Below are positions 25,120-36,000 of a DNA stretch of 58,174 nt, piece after piece. Source of the DNA: JANOQP01 sp044227705. Its GTDB lineage: Bacteria > Bacteroidota > Bacteroidia > Chitinophagales > Saprospiraceae. The position numbers were made by a program, and so were the translations under genes. The notes under the pieces were generated by a model that saw only the letters and a list, made by a program, of their open reading frames with translations, had not been told where the DNA came from and did no database searches. The first letter of the stretch is position 1; each line of letters begins with the position of its first letter. Location of the stretch: assembly GCA_044227705.1 (NCBI GenBank), contig JBGAWE010000003.1, positions 1 through 58,174 on the forward strand, in the 5' to 3' direction.

Positions 25120-25875
25120 GTGAAGCCAATCCAGATACTCATCGTCGAGGACGACCCCATCATCGCCGCCGACATCGCGGACCGGCTCGGCGAGATGGGT
25201 TTTTCGACCCTTGGGCCGGTTGCGAGCGGCGAGGCGGCCGTCCTTTTTTTTGAAAACCACGCCGCACCGCCCGACCTCGTCCTGATGGACGTCCAGCTCG
25301 AGGGGCCGCTCGACGGCATCGAAGCGGCGAAGCGGATATCGGGAAAGCTCCCCCGGCTGCCAGTCGTCTTTCTCACCTCCAACTCCGACGAGGCCACCTT
25401 CGGCCGGGCGAAGACCGCGCGGCCAGCCGCATTTTTGGCGAAGCCCTTTCGCGGCAAAGACCTCCGCCACGCCATCGAGCTGGCCATCGCCAACAGTGCC
25501 GAGAAGCCGGAACCGGCCGAAAGGCCATCGGAACCGGTTGAAAGCCAGTCCTTTTTGCTCAACGACCGCCTTTTCGTCAAATCGCGGGAGCGGTTCGTCC
25601 GCGTCTTTTTCGAGGAGATAAAATGGGCGGAGGCCGACGACTACTACTGCAAAATCGCCGTCGGCGACCACGAGATCCTGCTCACGCACACGCTCGGGAA
25701 GTTCGCCGACTCGCTCGCCGCGCGGCCTGAGTTCCTGCGGGTGCACCGCTCGTTCATCGTCAACCTGCGGCACGTCGAGCAGATTGGGGAACTGTTTTTG
25801 CACATCGGCAAGAAGCAGGTGCCGGTCTCGAAATCGGCCCGCGAGGAGCTTCTCGCCCGTTTTCAAAGGTTATGA
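25120..25875 (+). CDS. LytTR-family response regulator
   Basis: 251 residues with a GTG start at 25120. Receiver domain about 4-120: acidic pair Asp11/Asp12, phospho-acceptor Asp57 (LVLMDVQLEG), Thr in VVFLTSN and Lys in LAKPF. LytTR DNA-binding domain about 145-250 (FVKSRERFVRVFFEEIKWAEA, then FLRVHRSFIVNL). When phosphorylated it should bind DNA and regulate transcription. Its stop overlaps the start of the histidine kinase by four bases (ATGA), so it is one operon and probably a cognate pair. The target genes cannot be inferred; neighbouring surface-protein genes are candidates only by position. Confidence 0.93.
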   Translation: MKPIQILIVEDDPIIAADIADRLGEMGFSTLGPVASGEAAVLFFENHAAPPDLVLMDVQLEGPLDGIEAAKRISGKLPRLPVVFLTSNSDEATFGRAKTARPAAFLAKPFRGKDLRHAIELAIANSAEKPEPAERPSEPVESQSFLLNDRLFVKSRERFVRVFFEEIKWAEADDYYCKIAVGDHEILLTHTLGKFADSLAARPEFLRVHRSFIVNLRHVEQIGELFLHIGKKQVPVSKSAREELLARFQRL

Positions 25876-27905
25876 ACAGACATTTTTCCAGCATCGCCCT
25901 CACCGCCGCGTGGCTGCTTGCGGGGGCCGCCCTCGGACAATCGACCAATTTCGACAGCCTCGCCGCCGTCTTGCCCAAGCTGCCCGACGGGGAGGAAAAG
26001 GGCGAGGTCTTGGGCCAGTTGCTGAAACTCTCCGCCAATACCGACCTCGAAAAGGCCCGGGACTTCGGTCGCCAGCGCGTGGCAATGAGCCGGCGGACGG
26101 GCGACAAGCTCGGACTGGCCACGGCCAACAAGGACATCGGCGTCACCTTCCTCATCGCCTCCGAGTACGACAGCGCAAAACGCTACGACCAGCTGGCCCG
26201 GCGGGGGTTCGAGGAGCTGCTCGAACGGCCGGGCGCCGCCGACCGCGCCAAAGTCCTCGAGGGCTACGCGGGCACGTTGGGCAACATCGGCAACTGGCAC
26301 TACTACCAATCGGCGCTCGACTCGGCCGTCCATTACCTGCGGCGGGCCGTGGACTTGAGCGGGCAGTCGGGCATCGAGAAGGTGAAGGCCAACAGCCTCG
26401 GCACGCTGGCCTTTATCTACACCGACCAGGCCAAGCCCGACGAGGCCGTCGCCATGCAGTTCGAGGCCTTGAAGACCTTCGAGAAACTGGGCAACCTCGA
26501 CGGCATCGCCCGCAGCTACCAGGGCATCGGGCAGGTTTACTGTCGGAACCTGCACCAGTGCCAGCTCGCGCTCGACTATTACCGAAAGGCACTGGCCATC
26601 AAGGTGCGAACGGGCAACGAGCGCGGGATGGCCCACTCCTACTCGCTGTTGGGCTACGCGCACGACGAGCTTTCGGCCTTCGACTCGGCGGAGCACTATT
26701 ATCGAAAATCGGCCGAGCTGGCCGAAAAACTGGGCGACAAAAGGCTGCTCTTGGACGGGTACAGCGCACTGGCCGAGGTCTGGGACAAAACGGGTCGGCC
26801 CGAGTCAGACCGCATCGAGATGAACTTGAAGGCCATCCGACTGGCGAAGGAAATCGGCCGAACGGACGGGCTTTACGTCAGCTACCACAACCTGGCCATG
26901 ATACACTCCGCACGGGGCGAGGAGCAAAAGGTGGTCGAGTACCTCAAGCTGGCCATCCCGCTGGCGGCGGAAAAGGAGGACTGGCACATGCTCGAGGTGA
27001 TGAACAGCAGCCTCTACAAGACCTACCGAGAGCGGCTCCACGACACGCCCGCCGCGTTGGCCGCCCTCGAGGCGTACCTCGTCGCCCACGACAGCGTGGC
27101 CAGCATGGAGCGCTTTCAGGCGGCCAGCGACATCACGGCCCGCTACGAGACCGAGAAAAAGGAGGCCACCATCGCCCAGCAAGAGGAGGCCATCCGGCAG
27201 GGCCACCGGCGGGTTTGGCTCGTTTCGGGCATCCTCGCACTGGCCGTCGCCGTCGGGTTCGCCCTCTTCCGGCTGACGCGGACGCTGCGCAAGCGCAACG
27301 CCGAGAAGGAGCTGCTCATAAAAGAGATTCACCACCGGGTGAAGAACAACCTGCAGGTGCTCTCCAGCCTCCTCCATTTGCAGGGCCGCCAGATACACGA
27401 CGAGGCCGCGCTCGACGCCGTGCGCGAGGGGCAGAACCGAGTCGACGCGATGAGCCTCATCCACCAAAAACTCTACACAGGCGACCGCCTCACCGCCATC
27501 GAGATGCCCCAGTACCTGCGCGAACTGGCCGACACGCTGCTCGACTCGTTCGGCGCGGAGGGCCGCGTCGCCATCGACGTGAAAGCCGAGCCGATCGCCC
27601 TCGACGTGGACACGGCCATCCCGTTGGGGCTGATAGTCAACGAGTTGGCGACCAATTCTTTGAAATACGCCTTCCCCGGAGGTCGGCCGGGCCGGGTCGA
27701 AATCGCGCTCTTTTCGGATGAAAGGAACAGCCTCGTCCTCGAAGTCTCCGACGACGGAGCGGGCCGGGTCGGCGCGGGGATTTCAAAAGGCGGCACGGGC
27801 TTCGGCTCCCGGCTGGTGGATATGTTGAGCAAGAAACTAAAAGGGAGGGTCGAGCAGCCCGAGCGGGAGGCTGGCTTTGCGACGCGGGTCGTGATGGAGC
27901 GATAG
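25872..27905 (+). CDS. Membrane sensor histidine kinase with periplasmic TPRs (HisKA_2 type)
   Basis: 677 residues. Signal sequence about 1-22, then about 400 residues of TPR helices, presumably periplasmic (repeated motifs such as ALDYYRKALAIK and AEHYYRKSAELAEKLGD). One membrane segment lies at about 447-467 (VWLVSGILALAVAVGFALF). The cytoplasmic HisKA_2 region has His487 in IKEIHHRVKNNLQVL, and the ATPase domain has N-box IVNELATNSLKYAF and G-box GGTGFGSRLV. It should autophosphorylate and pass phosphate to the LytTR regulator it overlaps. The TPR sensor plus HisKA_2 plus LytTR arrangement is widespread in Bacteroidota; the ligand is unknown. Confidence 0.93.
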   Translation: MNRHFSSIALTAAWLLAGAALGQSTNFDSLAAVLPKLPDGEEKGEVLGQLLKLSANTDLEKARDFGRQRVAMSRRTGDKLGLATANKDIGVTFLIASEYDSAKRYDQLARRGFEELLERPGAADRAKVLEGYAGTLGNIGNWHYYQSALDSAVHYLRRAVDLSGQSGIEKVKANSLGTLAFIYTDQAKPDEAVAMQFEALKTFEKLGNLDGIARSYQGIGQVYCRNLHQCQLALDYYRKALAIKVRTGNERGMAHSYSLLGYAHDELSAFDSAEHYYRKSAELAEKLGDKRLLLDGYSALAEVWDKTGRPESDRIEMNLKAIRLAKEIGRTDGLYVSYHNLAMIHSARGEEQKVVEYLKLAIPLAAEKEDWHMLEVMNSSLYKTYRERLHDTPAALAALEAYLVAHDSVASMERFQAASDITARYETEKKEATIAQQEEAIRQGHRRVWLVSGILALAVAVGFALFRLTRTLRKRNAEKELLIKEIHHRVKNNLQVLSSLLHLQGRQIHDEAALDAVREGQNRVDAMSLIHQKLYTGDRLTAIEMPQYLRELADTLLDSFGAEGRVAIDVKAEPIALDVDTAIPLGLIVNELATNSLKYAFPGGRPGRVEIALFSDERNSLVLEVSDDGAGRVGAGISKGGTGFGSRLVDMLSKKLKGRVEQPEREAGFATRVVMER

Positions 27906-28042
27906 GGCGCGAGAAAGTTGAATCGACGCCGACCGCGATTTCCTGCCCGAAGTTTCGGGGCAAAACCCTTCCCTGAAACGCCACCGTCCTTCCCTGAAAA
28001 AAACACCCTGCCCGCGCCGGGCGTGCCCCTCCTTCGCCATCA

Positions 28043-28264
28043 ATGGCAAGTCCCGACATCATCGTCATCGAGGCCGAACCGGTCGTCGCGCTCCACCTCA
28101 CGGACGAGCTGGAACGGCGCGGCCATTTCGCCCATTGGTTCGCCGACCGCGCGGCGGCGCGGCCTTTTATGGAAAACGGCCTTCTCGTCCTCCCCGTCGA
28201 GAAGCTGCCGCGCCCGTTCACGCGGCTCCAACTGAAAAGGCTGCTCGACGAATTCCTTCCCTGA
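28043..28264 (+). CDS. Very short receiver-like protein lacking the phospho-acceptor
   Basis: 73 residues with an ATG at 28043, in the same direction and 137 bases after the kinase. The first 28 residues match the first strand and helix of a response-regulator receiver (IIVIEAEPVVALHLTDEL; compare ILIVEDDPIIAADIADRL in the LytTR protein). The last about 20 look like the end of a receiver (LPRPFTRLQLKRLLDEFL, like KPF plus final helix). The middle, with the phospho-acceptor Asp, is missing, and the first acidic pair is Glu-Ala-Glu. It may be a decayed remnant or a small partner protein. A chance frame is possible given its size. Confidence 0.5.
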   Translation: MASPDIIVIEAEPVVALHLTDELERRGHFAHWFADRAAARPFMENGLLVLPVEKLPRPFTRLQLKRLLDEFLP

Positions 28265-28413
28265 CGAAAAGGCCGCCTTCCCTGAAACACGGCTTTTGCT
28301 GGCTGAAAAAGTTGTGCCTCGGGCCTTGATGGAAAACTCCTTTGTCGAAGCGACGCGCTTTTTGGCGGCCGCGCTCTCAACCACACTTTTTCATCAACAA
28401 GCCTTTGTTCAAC

Positions 28414-29961
28414 ATGAAAGCAATTTCGAACGCTCCCCGATTTGCCAAGACCGCCCTCGCCCTCCTCTTCGCGCTCTGCGCGGCCGGCGCCTTCGGGCAG
28501 GCCACGCTCTCGGTGCAGGGCGTTTTGACGAAGAGCGACGGCACGGCCGTCGACGACGGCCAGTATTCCATCACCTTCAAGCTCTGGGACGCGGCCGGCG
28601 GCGGTACCGCCGTCCACACCGAGACCATCCCCGACGTGCAGACGACGGGCGGCGTGTACAGCGTCGTGCTGGGCGACGTGACGCCGATTTCCGCGCCCTT
28701 TGACAAGACCTACTGGCTCGGCGTGACCGTCGGCGGAGGCACCGAGCTGACGCCCCGCCCGAGGCTCACCCACGCGCCCTACGCCCTCTCGCTGCAGGGG
28801 CAGAGCAACAAGTTCCCCAGCACGGGCACCGTCATCGCCGACCGCATCCGGGTGGGGGCCAGCTCAAGCGGCGGTTACACGTTCGATGGGGTCGGCAGCG
28901 ACGAGGGCCTGCTCCAGCTCTCCGACGCCCAAGTGAGCCTGTTCACCTCCGGTGCCGAGCGGGTGCGGGTCTCGGACAGCGACACCCGAGCGATGAACGA
29001 GCTGAAGGTCTGGGGCAGGGCCAGCTCCAACACCGGTTTCGGCTTCCACGTCAACGGCACGACGAACGGCACGGGCCTTTTTTTCAACACAACTGGCACG
29101 ACAGCCTCGATTTCGGCGGGCGGCTCGGAGCGGTATGTGGCGGGGCCCAACAACGACAACTTTTTCAAAGTCCCCAGCGGCAGCGGCGGCTACAACGTCT
29201 TCCAGAGCAACGCCGCGGTGGACGGCCAGCTGGAGGTCGGCAAGCGCGTCCGGACGGCGGGAAAAGGGGCGGCACTGCCCGACGGCGGCGGCTTCACCTT
29301 CAACTACTCTGGCTACGACGACTCCGACAGCGGCCTGTTCGGCGCGGGCGACGGCGAGGTGCAGCTCTATTCCAATAACAACCTGCGCGTTTGGATGGGC
29401 AGCGACACGAGGGTCTACGGCCACGAAATCCACCTTCAATCCGAGGACGGCAAGGTGTTCATCGACTCGATGGACAACGGCTTCCACAAGGCTGTGCACT
29501 GGGATCCGGACACCAAGATGCTCTCCTATGTCAACTCCTCCCGACGCTTCAAAGAGAACATCCGCCCATTCACCGACGACTGGCGGCTCATCCTCCGGTC
29601 GCAGCCCCGGATGTACACCCGCCCCGGCAAGCCCGGTCGCTGGGAACTGGGCTACATCGCCGAGGAGATGGACAGCATCGGCCTGCACCAACTGGTCGAG
29701 CGCGACGCCAAAGGCACCATCGACGGCTACGCCTACGAGTGGTCGATACTCTACCTGACGGAGGTGCTGAAGCTGCACGACGCCGACATCGAGAAGCTGA
29801 AGGCCGAGGTGGCCGAGCTGCGGGCCGAGAGAGCGAGCCTTCAATCGGCGAACGCCGACATGCGCAAACAGCAGGCGGCCCTCGTCGCGCAGATGGGCGA
29901 GCTGGCCAAGAGGATGGGCGCTTTGGAAAGCACAGGCGGGGCCACGGGCAGTAGGAAGTGA
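28414..29961 (+). CDS. Exported tail-fibre-like protein with C-terminal S74 intramolecular chaperone domain
   Basis: 515 residues from the ATG at 28414, which begins a signal peptide ending CAAGAFGQ; an earlier in-frame start would precede it by 24 residues. The N-terminal about 100 residues form a beta domain seen in many Bacteroidota surface proteins (LSVQGVLTKSDGTAVDDGQY, then PRPRLTHAPYALS). The centre is Gly/Ser-rich repeats. At about 395-460 the S74 peptidase/chaperone motif appears (SSRRFKENIRPF, then LGYIAEEMDSIGL), which in phage tail spikes drives trimerisation and self-cleavage. The last 60 residues are coiled coil (IEKLKAEVAELRAERASL). Likely a trimeric surface fibre. No phage genes are nearby. 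It is probably co-transcribed with the giant gene 44 bases downstream. Confidence 0.85.
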   Translation: MKAISNAPRFAKTALALLFALCAAGAFGQATLSVQGVLTKSDGTAVDDGQYSITFKLWDAAGGGTAVHTETIPDVQTTGGVYSVVLGDVTPISAPFDKTYWLGVTVGGGTELTPRPRLTHAPYALSLQGQSNKFPSTGTVIADRIRVGASSSGGYTFDGVGSDEGLLQLSDAQVSLFTSGAERVRVSDSDTRAMNELKVWGRASSNTGFGFHVNGTTNGTGLFFNTTGTTASISAGGSERYVAGPNNDNFFKVPSGSGGYNVFQSNAAVDGQLEVGKRVRTAGKGAALPDGGGFTFNYSGYDDSDSGLFGAGDGEVQLYSNNNLRVWMGSDTRVYGHEIHLQSEDGKVFIDSMDNGFHKAVHWDPDTKMLSYVNSSRRFKENIRPFTDDWRLILRSQPRMYTRPGKPGRWELGYIAEEMDSIGLHQLVERDAKGTIDGYAYEWSILYLTEVLKLHDADIEKLKAEVAELRAERASLQSANADMRKQQAALVAQMGELAKRMGALESTGGATGSRK

Positions 29962-30005
29962 TTCCGGCTCCCGCCTTTTTCCACTCACCACTCATCCTTT
30001 TTGAA

Positions 30006-33000
30006 ATGAAAAAGAAACTCAACAGCCGGCTCCTCGCCGCGCTGATAACGGCGGCTTGTTCGCTGCCCCTCCTGCTGACGGGCCAGACGACCGGTTTCGG
30101 CAACGACCCCAGCCAGGCCCCCGACCCCAGCTGCACCGCCGCGACGGGCGGCATCGTCACCAACTCGGCCTTCGTCAACTACGGCGGCTCGGCCCGCATG
30201 AAGAACAGCACCCGCCGCATGAGGCTGACCGTCGGCCAGATGGTCGTCGGCGAGGCCAGCAACAACGACTATGGCTCCAGCTTCGGCTTCTGGAGCGCGC
30301 TCCTCGTCGCGCCGCTGCCGCCCATGGTCACCGTCACGCAGGGCGAGCTGCTCGACCGGATCCAGTTGAAATGGGCGCCCAACCCGCTCGGCTCGGCGGC
30401 CTCCGGCGGCTGGAACATCTACCGCGACGGCATCTTCCTCGCCTCGGTCGACAAGAACATCCGCAGCTACAACGACTTCAACGTCATCGCCGGTCAGAAC
30501 TACGTCTACGAGGTCCGCGCAGTCAACCTCTTTGGCGAGGGCGCGGCGGGCACCGCCCTCGGCTTCCAGGTGCCCAACGGCGTGGCCACGGGCTGGGTGC
30601 GGACGGTCAACGGCAACGCCGTCCCCGGCGCGCAGGTCACGCTCACGCCGATGCAGGGCAACTCGGTGAAGTTCAACCAGTTCGACGGCGGCTTTGCCAC
30701 GGCGGGCCAGGCGACGGACAACTTCCTCCCGACCACAGCCGCGACGGACTGGTCCATCACCTTTTACATGAGGACGAAAAACGTGGCCCAAGCGGTCTCC
30801 GACGTCTTCCGACTGGACAACAACAGCCTCGCCTGCCGCTCCAGCAACAGCCAAATCTCCTTCGAGGTGCCGGGCGCGACGTTGAGCGCGAACTACCCGA
30901 GCGCCTTTCCGACGGACTGGCTCCACGTCGCGCTCACTTTCCACGAGGGCCAGTATCGGCTCTATGTCGACGGGGCCTTGAAAGATTTCAAGAACGGCAC
31001 GTTCGTCCCCGCCTCGCCGCAGCTCGACTTCGGGGCGCGCACCCCGTTCGACGGCTGGGAGGGGAATTTGGATGAGCTTCGAATCTACCACCGCCGCGTC
31101 GAGGAGCTGGAACTGACCGAGATTCGGGAGGGCACCGCCTCCTCGCTCACACCGGGCCTGAAATACTATTGGAAGATGGACGAGGGCGCGGGCACAAAAG
31201 CCTTCGACATCCTCCAGCGGACGCGCCTCTACTTCTGCGGAGCCATCTTCGACACGGAGCGCGCGCCCGTCCACACGGCCGGGGTGACGAACGACGACGG
31301 CTACTACCGCATCGAGGGGGCCAACTACGGGACGGGCACGACCTTCCTCGCCACGCCGACCAAGTATTTCTACAAGCACCGAGCGCTCAAGTTCATCAAG
31401 GCCGAGAAGGACTACGCGACGCTGCCCGACTTCCCCGTCGGCAGCAAAGCGACCATCGAAATGTGGGTGAACCAGGATTTGCCAACGGGCGACGAGTCCC
31501 TCCTTTACAAGCAATGGGGGCCGGGCGGCGGCCAATCTTTCAACCTGCGATTGGTCAACGGGCAGGTCGTGGCCGCCCTCAACGGTGTCGAGGCACCGGC
31601 CTTTGGGGTGCTCGGCCTCGGCTACCACCACCTCGCCGTGACTTTGAAAAAAACGCCGGGGAACACCGTCGTCGAGGCGTTCGTCGATGGCAACCTCCTC
31701 GCCTCGCGGACCTTGCCGCTCTACACGGGCGACTTCTCGGAGCCGGGCCTCCAGTGGCTCGTCGGGACGCTGACGGCGGCGGGCAGCAAGAACTTCGGCG
31801 GCCTCATCGACGAGATTGCCGTGTACGACACCGTTTGGCCGCAGGCCGCCATCCAGTCGCACTTTCAGAACGACCGAGACCCGCAGGAGCCTCGGCTGAA
31901 AATCCACTTCGCCCTCGACGAAGGCTCGGCGAGCACCTTGAGCAACGCAGGCTCCTTCCTCCTGACCGAGACCGGCACGGCGCACGGCACGGAGTGGACG
32001 ACGTTCGCCAACCACCAGTCGACCGTCCCGCACGACTTTGCGCCCGGCACGCGGCAGGTGACGCTCAACCCGTCGGTCACGTCGGTCGACCAGGTCGATT
32101 TCACCGACCGCTCGACGGTGGCCGTCACGGGCTTCATCCGCTACGCGAACACGGACTGCTTCGCCCGCAACTTCGAAATCCTCGTCAACGGCGAGAGCTA
32201 CTTGCCCCCCGTCTACACCGACACGACGGGCAAGTTCACCATCGACGTCGAGCCGGGGGCGACGGTCACGGTGCGGCCGTCGTACAAAGACCACGAGTTC
32301 TTCCCGGAGGAAATCACGCTGTCGAAGGTTGTTTCGCCCGTCGCGGGCATCGTCTTCAACGACATCACGACGCGCAAAATCAAGGTCAAAGTGGCGGGCG
32401 GCGACTGCAAGGCACCCATCCTCGACGCGGCCGGCGCCAGCACCGTCTGCGTCGTGACGGTCTCCACGACCGACGGCTGCTTCACGACGAACAACTACTT
32501 CGACACGCCGGACGAGGACAGCGGCGAGTTCGAGTTCACCGGCCTGCCGCCGCTGAAGCTGACGGTGGCCGTCACCGAGCACAGCGACCCGGCCATCAAG
32601 ACGGCCTTCCAGGTGTCGGGCGGCACACAGGTCGACATGTCGGAGAAGCAGGACACGTCGCTCGACTTCATTTACTACGCCCCGCCGGTCGTCGAGCTGA
32701 CGGGCCTGCCCGTCCACGCCGCCTGCAACATCATCGTGCTGGAGCAGCACGCCCAGCAGACCATCAACATCAAGCTCAAGGAGCTTTACTACAAGGGCAC
32801 CTTCTGCACGCTCGACACGGGCGACATCAAGCTCATCAACGGCTTCGAGGACTCGGTGCGGCTGCTGAAAATCTCGTCCGCGGCCGGCGTCAACTACACG
32901 TTCACCGTCGGTCGGCCCAGCTCCTCGATACCCTACATGAAGACCTTGCAGGTGGTGGGGACCAACCTGGCGGGCAACGAGTCGCAGCTGACGGTGCAGG

Positions 33001-36000
33001 GCATCGTCACGGGCATCAACACCAAGCACAACACCTTCACGACGGCGCTGCCCCAGATGCCCTCCATCATCCTGCACGACCCGCCGGGCGACGGGAGCTT
33101 TTCGTTCATAGAAAAGGGCGAGAAGCTCTGCCGAAAGATGAACGTCTCCTACGAGGTCGGGGCCAGCACAGAAATCGGGGTCGTCGTCGAAACGGGCCCC
33201 GCAGTGTACAACGTCGTGGCGCCCTTGGGGTATGGCCTCGCCACGCCCATCGATGCGGATTACAATTACGAAGGGTTCTCGGAGCTGTCCTACGTGCACG
33301 TCAACGACACCACCTTCGAGACCTGCATGTCATTCGACAGGCGCATCAGCACCGGCGATAACGACCTCATCGTCGGCAGCGAGCAGGGCGGCGACGTGTA
33401 CATCGGCTCGGGCATGAACATCGAGTTCGGCTTTGCCGACAGGATCGGGTTCGACACGCTCGCCTGCAGCGGCACCATCTCGACGGTGCTCAACGTGGTG
33501 CCCGGCCTCACGCCGACCACCTTCATCTACAGCGAGTGGGGCGTGCGCGAGAACGTCATCCGCTTCCTCGACTCGCTGCGGGTCGACCCCAACGCCACGC
33601 CCGCAGACTCGGCCTACTACGCGCAGTCGATGGCGATGTGGGAACAGGTCCTCGACGACAACAAGGCCATGCGCGACTCCTTTACCGCCCGTGAGAACAT
33701 CTCCTTCGACGCCGGGCCGGTCTACGAGTACAGCATCACGACTGACACCTCGACGACGGACGCGGTGAGCAACACCTTTGACGGCAAGGTGGGCCTCTAC
33801 ACGGAAGTCGGCGTCACGATCGCCGGCATCGGCGGCTCCGTGAAAATCAGGGGGGCTTTCGACTCGAGTGGGGGCACGGGCCACGAGAACGGCACGGAAA
33901 AGGGCACCACGACGGGCTACACCCTGACCGACGACGACCTGCTCGATGCTTTCAGCGTCGACGTGGGCATCGACCCGCGCTACGGAACGGCCATCTTCCG
34001 CACGAAGACCGGCCAAAGCTCCTGTCCCTGGGAGCCGAACACCGCGCACCGAGAGGGCAATTCCATGGAGTTCCGCGACGGCAGCGGCCCCGTCCAGCTC
34101 GACGTGCCGGCCGACCAGCCAGCCGTCTTCCTTTTCAACCTCGGCAACGAGTCGGAGACGAACGAGACGTGGACCTTCGCCTTCACCGCCGGGCCGGAGA
34201 GCAACGCGCACGGCGCGAAAATCAAAATCAACGGCGCGCCATGCGACGTGCCGGTTATGTACGCCATCCCCTGGGGCACTGTCGTCCCCATCACCGTGAC
34301 GCTCGAAAGGGGGCCGATCGAGTACGAGTACGACTCGCTCGAGGTCGTCTTCTACTCCCTCTGCGAGGACATCCGGGCCAACGAGCTGGGCATCCTGCCC
34401 GACGACGACAAAATCCTCTACTCCGCCCAGTACATCTCCGCGCACTTCATCAAGCCCTGCTCGGAGGTCGCCATCAACGTGCCGGAGCAGAACTGGGTCG
34501 TCTGGCCCGACCCGCTCACGCCGCCGACGCTCAACGACAACGTCCGCCGCATCACCGTCAGCGGATATGACAAGGCGAACACCGATTTCGAGAAGATCAG
34601 GGTGCAATACCGAAGGTCGGACGGCAACGGGGCTTGGATAAACATCGTCGGCCCAGCCGCCGGCGGAAACCCCGACCAGGACCCGACGGGGGCCATCGTG
34701 CGCGACAGCCTCGGCGGCATATTCACCCAATATTTTTGGGACACGGAGGGCCTCGCCGACGGGCCGTATGAAATCCGCGCCGTCTCCATCTGCTCGGGCA
34801 ACGTGGCCGACCGGCCCGGCTATTCCCAGATAATAAAAGGCCGCATCGACCGGCAGCCGCCCAGCCTCATCGGAACGCCCGAGCCGTCGGACGGCGTGCT
34901 GAACGTGGGCGACGAAATCTCCTTCTCGTTCAACAAGGACATCGCCTGCTCGAAGCTCAACGCCATCGACAACGTGAAGCTCATCAACACGACGACCGGC
35001 CTGCCCATCGACATCGAGATAACCTGCAAGGACAACAAGATCATCCTCCGCCCGACGCAGCAGAACGCCTTTGTCGAGAACCTCGTCCTCCGCGCCGAGC
35101 TGCACGACATCGAGGATTTGGTCGGCAACAACCTCGTCTACGAGCAATGGGAGTTCTACGTCGACCGCAACGAGCTGGCCTGGCTGACCGACTCCGTCGG
35201 GGCGACGAAATACCCGGACGAGCAGAAGTTCCTCTCCGCCAAAATCGTGAACCGGGGCGGCTACCCCGTGCCGTTCACCATCCAGAACATCCCGCCATGG
35301 GCGCAGGTCACGCCGACGACGGGAACGCTGGCCCCCGACGAGGTGAAGGAAATCCAGTTCATGGTCGATTCCACCCTCGCCATCGGCAACTGGTCGGACG
35401 ACATCACACTGCACACCGTCACCGGCATCAACCCCTTCTTCATGGGCGGCGACGAGAATTTGAAGCTCGGCGCGCGCGTCCTCTGCCGCCCGCCGAACTG
35501 GTCGGTCAACCCGTCGGGCTACCAACTGACGATGAACATGGTCGTTCGGTTGAAATTCAACGGCACCTTCTCCTCCGACCCGGAGGACATGGTCGCGGTG
35601 TTCATCGGGGGGCAGCTGCGCGGCATGGCGAAATGCCAGTTTGTCCCGCAGATGAACTGGTGGGTGGCCTTCCTGACCGTCTACGGCGAGGCCGCCGACG
35701 CCAATAAGGCACTTGTTTTCGAGATGTTCGACGCCTCGGAATGCCTCCGCTATCCGGGGACGCTGGCGGCGACCTTCGTCTCGAACAGCACCGTTGGCAT
35801 GGCCTCGAACCCGACCACGATGGTCAACGCGAGCACCATCATGCGCGAGGTCCCGCTGACGAAGGGGTGGAACTGGATTTCGCTGAACCTCTCGCTCCCG
35901 GCCACGCCCTCGACGACGAACGTGCTGAACAACCTTCCGTCCCCAGTTGGTGATTTGGTGAAAGACCAGACCAAGACCGCCACCTACGACGCGGCGGGCA

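Noticed and set aside
23785..25866. 693-residue minus-strand frame
   Set aside because: Antisense to the DAHP synthase/chorismate mutase and the LytTR regulator, both certain genes.
28414..29961. Prophage tail module
   Set aside because: The S74 domain is phage-like, but the protein has a bacterial signal peptide and there are no capsid, terminase, baseplate or integrase genes near.
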